Shown in pieces: positions 61,857 through 64,000 of a stretch of DNA of 64,000 nucleotides. The position numbers were made by a program, and so were the translations under genes. Numbering within the stretch: position 1 is the stretch's first letter; each line of letters opens with the position of its first letter. This DNA comes from Akkermansiaceae bacterium. Its GTDB lineage: Bacteria; Verrucomicrobiota; Verrucomicrobiia; Verrucomicrobiales; DEV007. Where the stretch lies: contig JACKQC010000009.1 of NCBI GenBank assembly GCA_024233085.1, forward strand, positions 138,289 to 202,288. The letters are read 5' to 3'. Under the pieces are notes generated by a model that saw only the letters and a program-made list of their open reading frames with translations, did no database searches and was not told the origin of the DNA.

Positions 61857-62300
61857 TCACGGAGCCGGCGCCTTCCCGGGAATCTGGCCGGCCTGCTTTT
61901 TCTCCTCGTACTCCTTGCGGGCGTCGCTTTCGTACGGGTTCTCCGGCAGCAGGGTGGCCGGGATGGGCGCGCGCCGGTAGAAGGCGTCCGGGCCGTAATT
62001 CTCCGAAAGATAATCGATGATCTTGCCCTCGATCTCGGCATCCAGTTTCCAGAGCCCCCCGGAAGTCTGCATCCAGCCGAGGATGTCGGTCCAGGTGGAC
62101 CGGGTGCCGCGCTGCCGAAGAAACTGCTGCGACGAATGACAGATGACACAGTGCGCCCGGATCAATTCCCAGTTTTCCGCCATCTTGATGCCGGTGGCCG
62201 GATCGACGGGGATTTCCGCCTTCTTTTCCTCCTGCGATCTTCCCGGGGGACAAAATGCCACGAAGGCGACGGCGAAAACGGCGATGGCGACGAGTCTCAT
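61857..62300 (-). CDS. Periplasmic cytochrome c, probable partner of sulfite dehydrogenase
   Basis: A 147-residue exported protein with signal peptide (MRLVAIAVFAVAFVAF) and one heme-binding motif CVICH (51-55). The overall size fits a small c-type cytochrome subunit. The gene begins 45 bp after the molybdenum enzyme, the same order as sorA-sorB. It probably passes electrons from sulfite oxidation. ATG 62300 has an AAAGGA Shine-Dalgarno 5 bp before it. No clear axial Met was assigned. Confidence 0.78.
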   Translation of the reverse strand: MRLVAIAVFAVAFVAFCPPGRSQEEKKAEIPVDPATGIKMAENWELIRAHCVICHSSQQFLRQRGTRSTWTDILGWMQTSGGLWKLDAEIEGKIIDYLSENYGPDAFYRRAPIPATLLPENPYESDARKEYEEKKQAGQIPGKAPAP

Positions 62301-62345
62301 GATGTCCTTTCGCGATGAAATGGGGTGAGGGGAGGGCGGCGACAC

Positions 62346-63689
62346 TCAGACCGCCTGAACCGCGACGCGATGGCAGGCGTTGTTGAGGTAACCCTTCGGG
62401 TTCCATCCGGGCACGATCATCGGCTGGCTGCGTCCCTGGCTGTCCACGGCCCGCGCCCAGACCTCGTAGTAACCTTTCTGGGGAAACCTCACCTCCGCGT
62501 TCCATCGTTGCCAGGCGAGCCGGTTGGCGGGCTTGTCCAGTTTTGCCTTCGTCCAGGTGGCGCCGAAATCGATGGAGACATGCACTTCGCTCACCTCGAG
62601 GTCTCCCGCCCACGCGTGCCCGCGACAGGACAAAGGCTCGGCCAGCGGGTGGCTCACTCCCGACTTCGGAAAAGTCACGATCGATTTCACCGGCATCGAC
62701 TCGATGATGACAAAATCCTCCTCCGGAACCGAGGTGCCCGGCGCCACCGGGTACTTCGGCACGCGGTAGGAATGGCCGGTCATCTTTTCGCCGTCGTGAA
62801 CCCGGTCCCGGACCACGATCTGTTTCACCCATTTGCCCGAGGTGGAGGCCGGCCAGCCGCCCGTGACGATGCGCAGCGGGTGTCCGTTGAGCCACGGAAT
62901 GTCGCCTCCGTTCATCGCGAAGGCGATCAGCGACTCGTCCTCCAGCGCCTTCGCCATCGGCACCCCGCGCGAGATCGGTTCCTTTTTCGGATCGCCGGAC
63001 AGGTGCGTGTCCGCCGCGTGATACCCGATGTAAACCGCGTTCTTCGCGACCCCGCAGGCCTCCAGCACATCGCGCAGGCGAACGCCCGTCCACTCCGGAC
63101 AGCCCACCGCCCCGACGGCCCACTGATTGCCCGAAGCCGGCGGGTTAAACTCGCTTCGGCCGTTCCCCCCGCACTCGATCTGGAGACGATAGGTGTGATG
63201 CTCGAACTTCGACTTCAACTCGGGGAGGGTAAAAACCGTCGGTTTCCCGCAGGCTTCGCCGGCGATTTCCAGCGTCCATTTTTCAGGATCGATCGATTCC
63301 ATCGGCGGCGGATGCCCGTTGTTGCGGACAAACAGGCGGTTCCCCGGCGTGACCTCGTCGTCCAGCAAATGCGGCGGCGTTTCCGCGTTGATGGGACGGT
63401 CGTTCAGGACGATCAACCCGTCCTTGCCGGGCAGAGCGAAGGGCTGATCGCTCTGCGCGAACGCCGCCGGGATGAGGCCGCCGGGCATGTTTTCCCAGAA
63501 AACGATTTCAGCGCCCAGCGCGGTCGACATCGCCGCCAGACCCGCCCCGCGGAAAAATCCCCGCCGACTTACCGGGTCCATCCGCCGCCCCCAGAGACGC
63601 GCGTCGGCTTCGTCGGGATTCGACGCGTAGAGTTCGTGGATTCCGATGGTTCTGTCCGATTCGGGCGGGGATTGATCTTTTTTCATCAT
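62346..63689 (-). CDS. Molybdenum-dependent sulfite oxidase/dehydrogenase family enzyme
   Basis: A 447-residue protein with Tat signal SRRGFF (41-46) and a molybdopterin domain. The molybdenum ligand Cys173 is in IECGGNGR, and the C-terminal Mo-co dimerisation domain contains SCRGHAWAGDLEVSEVHVSID. It should oxidise sulfite or a related sulfur compound in the periplasm, with the cytochrome encoded downstream as electron acceptor. Start ATG 63689 (or the next Met) fits the family. Substrate is inferred from family and neighbour. Confidence 0.83.
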   Translation of the reverse strand: MMKKDQSPPESDRTIGIHELYASNPDEADARLWGRRMDPVSRRGFFRGAGLAAMSTALGAEIVFWENMPGGLIPAAFAQSDQPFALPGKDGLIVLNDRPINAETPPHLLDDEVTPGNRLFVRNNGHPPPMESIDPEKWTLEIAGEACGKPTVFTLPELKSKFEHHTYRLQIECGGNGRSEFNPPASGNQWAVGAVGCPEWTGVRLRDVLEACGVAKNAVYIGYHAADTHLSGDPKKEPISRGVPMAKALEDESLIAFAMNGGDIPWLNGHPLRIVTGGWPASTSGKWVKQIVVRDRVHDGEKMTGHSYRVPKYPVAPGTSVPEEDFVIIESMPVKSIVTFPKSGVSHPLAEPLSCRGHAWAGDLEVSEVHVSIDFGATWTKAKLDKPANRLAWQRWNAEVRFPQKGYYEVWARAVDSQGRSQPMIVPGWNPKGYLNNACHRVAVQAV

Positions 63690-63836
63690 GCGCCCTCCAC
63701 CAAATCAAATCATCGGACGGGTGACAAGCGTTTGCTTTCCATGGGCGGGCACGGATTGGCGTCAACTCGGATCGAAAAAAGCGACGCCCCGTTTCAAATA
63801 CTCATCGCCACGCGGCCGTTCCATCTGGTAAAAACC

Positions 63837-63899
63837 CACTCAACCCTGTCGAGTCCCCGACCCAACCCTGTTGACCCAGGGACCCAACCCTGTTGGATC
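63837..63899. repeat. Palindromic 22-bp-pitch repeat, locus H (three units, direct)
   Basis: Unit 1 is 63837-63855 (CACTCAACCCTGTCGAGTC), unit 2 is 63859-63877 (GACCCAACCCTGTTGACCC) and unit 3 is 63881-63899 (GACCCAACCCTGTTGGATC). All face the same way at 22-bp pitch, the longest array in the window. It is in the divergent gap before the last gene, with unit 3 ending 20 bp before ATG 63920. Confidence 0.85.
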
Positions 63900-63919
63900 G
63901 ACCTCCGGACCGAAACGCC

Positions 63920-64000
63920 ATGAACGCCATTCCTCTCAAACTCGCCCTCGCCGGAGTCTGGATCGTCACCGTGGCCGGCGCGTTTTTCGCCGGGAACCGG
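63920..64000 (+). CDS. Truncated gene start, membrane protein
   Basis: Only 27 codons are visible before the window ends (MNAIPLKLALAGVWIVTVAG at its start). The sequence is a single hydrophobic helix, so it may be a signal anchor or the first membrane segment. I cannot assign a family. It lies directly downstream of repeat locus H. Confidence 0.5.
   Translation, partial: MNAIPLKLALAGVWIVTVAGAFFAGNR

Noticed and set aside
63837..63899. Repeat array considered as a CRISPR array
   Set aside because: Only three units with 3-bp spacers; CRISPR spacers are usually about 30 bp, and no cas genes are in the window.

Overview
The window (GC-rich, roughly two thirds G+C by eye) looks like a chromosomal segment of a Gram-negative bacterium, most probably Verrucomicrobiota or a close PVC relative. 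The evidence is the mix of gene types: collagen-like surface fibres with S74 chaperone ends, ECF sigma factors beside Ser/Thr kinases carrying WD40 or TPR tails, an esterase with an SHD1-like N-terminus, a PmoA-family lipoprotein, a Cys-type sulfatase, and many genes without a clear Shine-Dalgarno sequence. Outer-membrane porins and an RND-TolC efflux system show a double membrane. No rRNA, tRNA, CRISPR array, integrase or intact transposase was found.

Layout. 1-3 kb: a dynamin-like GTPase cut by the window edge, a polysaccharide deacetylase lipoprotein and a metallo-beta-lactamase-fold hydrolase. 3-10 kb: two tandem collagen-like fibre paralogues, each with signal peptide, Gly-X-Y region, S74 self-chaperone and coiled coil, plus a 61-codon orphan copy of the coiled-coil end. 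10-17 kb: an ECF sigma factor, a WD40 receptor kinase, an antisense kinase N-terminal fragment and a TPR receptor kinase. 17-24 kb: small metabolic genes, an esterase, a nested-palindrome repeat, an ECF sigma/membrane-protein/PDZ cluster and a decayed duplicate of the TPR kinase. 24-32 kb: HAD phosphatase, sulfatase, Aas-like acyl-ACP synthetase, acetate uptake pair (DUF485 + ActP) and the PmoA-like lipoprotein. 32-46 kb: a 1659-residue surface protein, an ABC exporter, a SanA-like protein, a GYF/DUF4190 protein, a two-gene PAS/hybrid histidine kinase operon and an atypical SDR. 46-64 kb: a glycosyltransferase, a lipase-like lipoprotein, a P1B-type metal ATPase, a GT39-type transferase, a three-gene RND efflux operon, two tandem OprO/P-like porins, a sulfite dehydrogenase/cytochrome c pair and a truncated membrane-protein start.

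The most distinctive feature is a family of short intergenic repeats. Each unit is a 19-bp near-palindrome (8-bp arm, 3-bp centre, 8-bp arm; consensus GACCCAACCCTGTTGGGTC). Units come in groups of two or three at an exact 22-bp pitch. I count 17 units at 8 loci; all are intergenic, except that two overlap a stop codon. One locus was copied together with the kinase pseudogene. No transposase or regulator for them is visible in the window.

Functionally, the region combines cell-surface construction (fibres, beta-helix adhesin, glycosyltransferases), envelope transport (porins, RND, ABC, metal ATPase) and sensing (kinases, sigma factors, PAS proteins).
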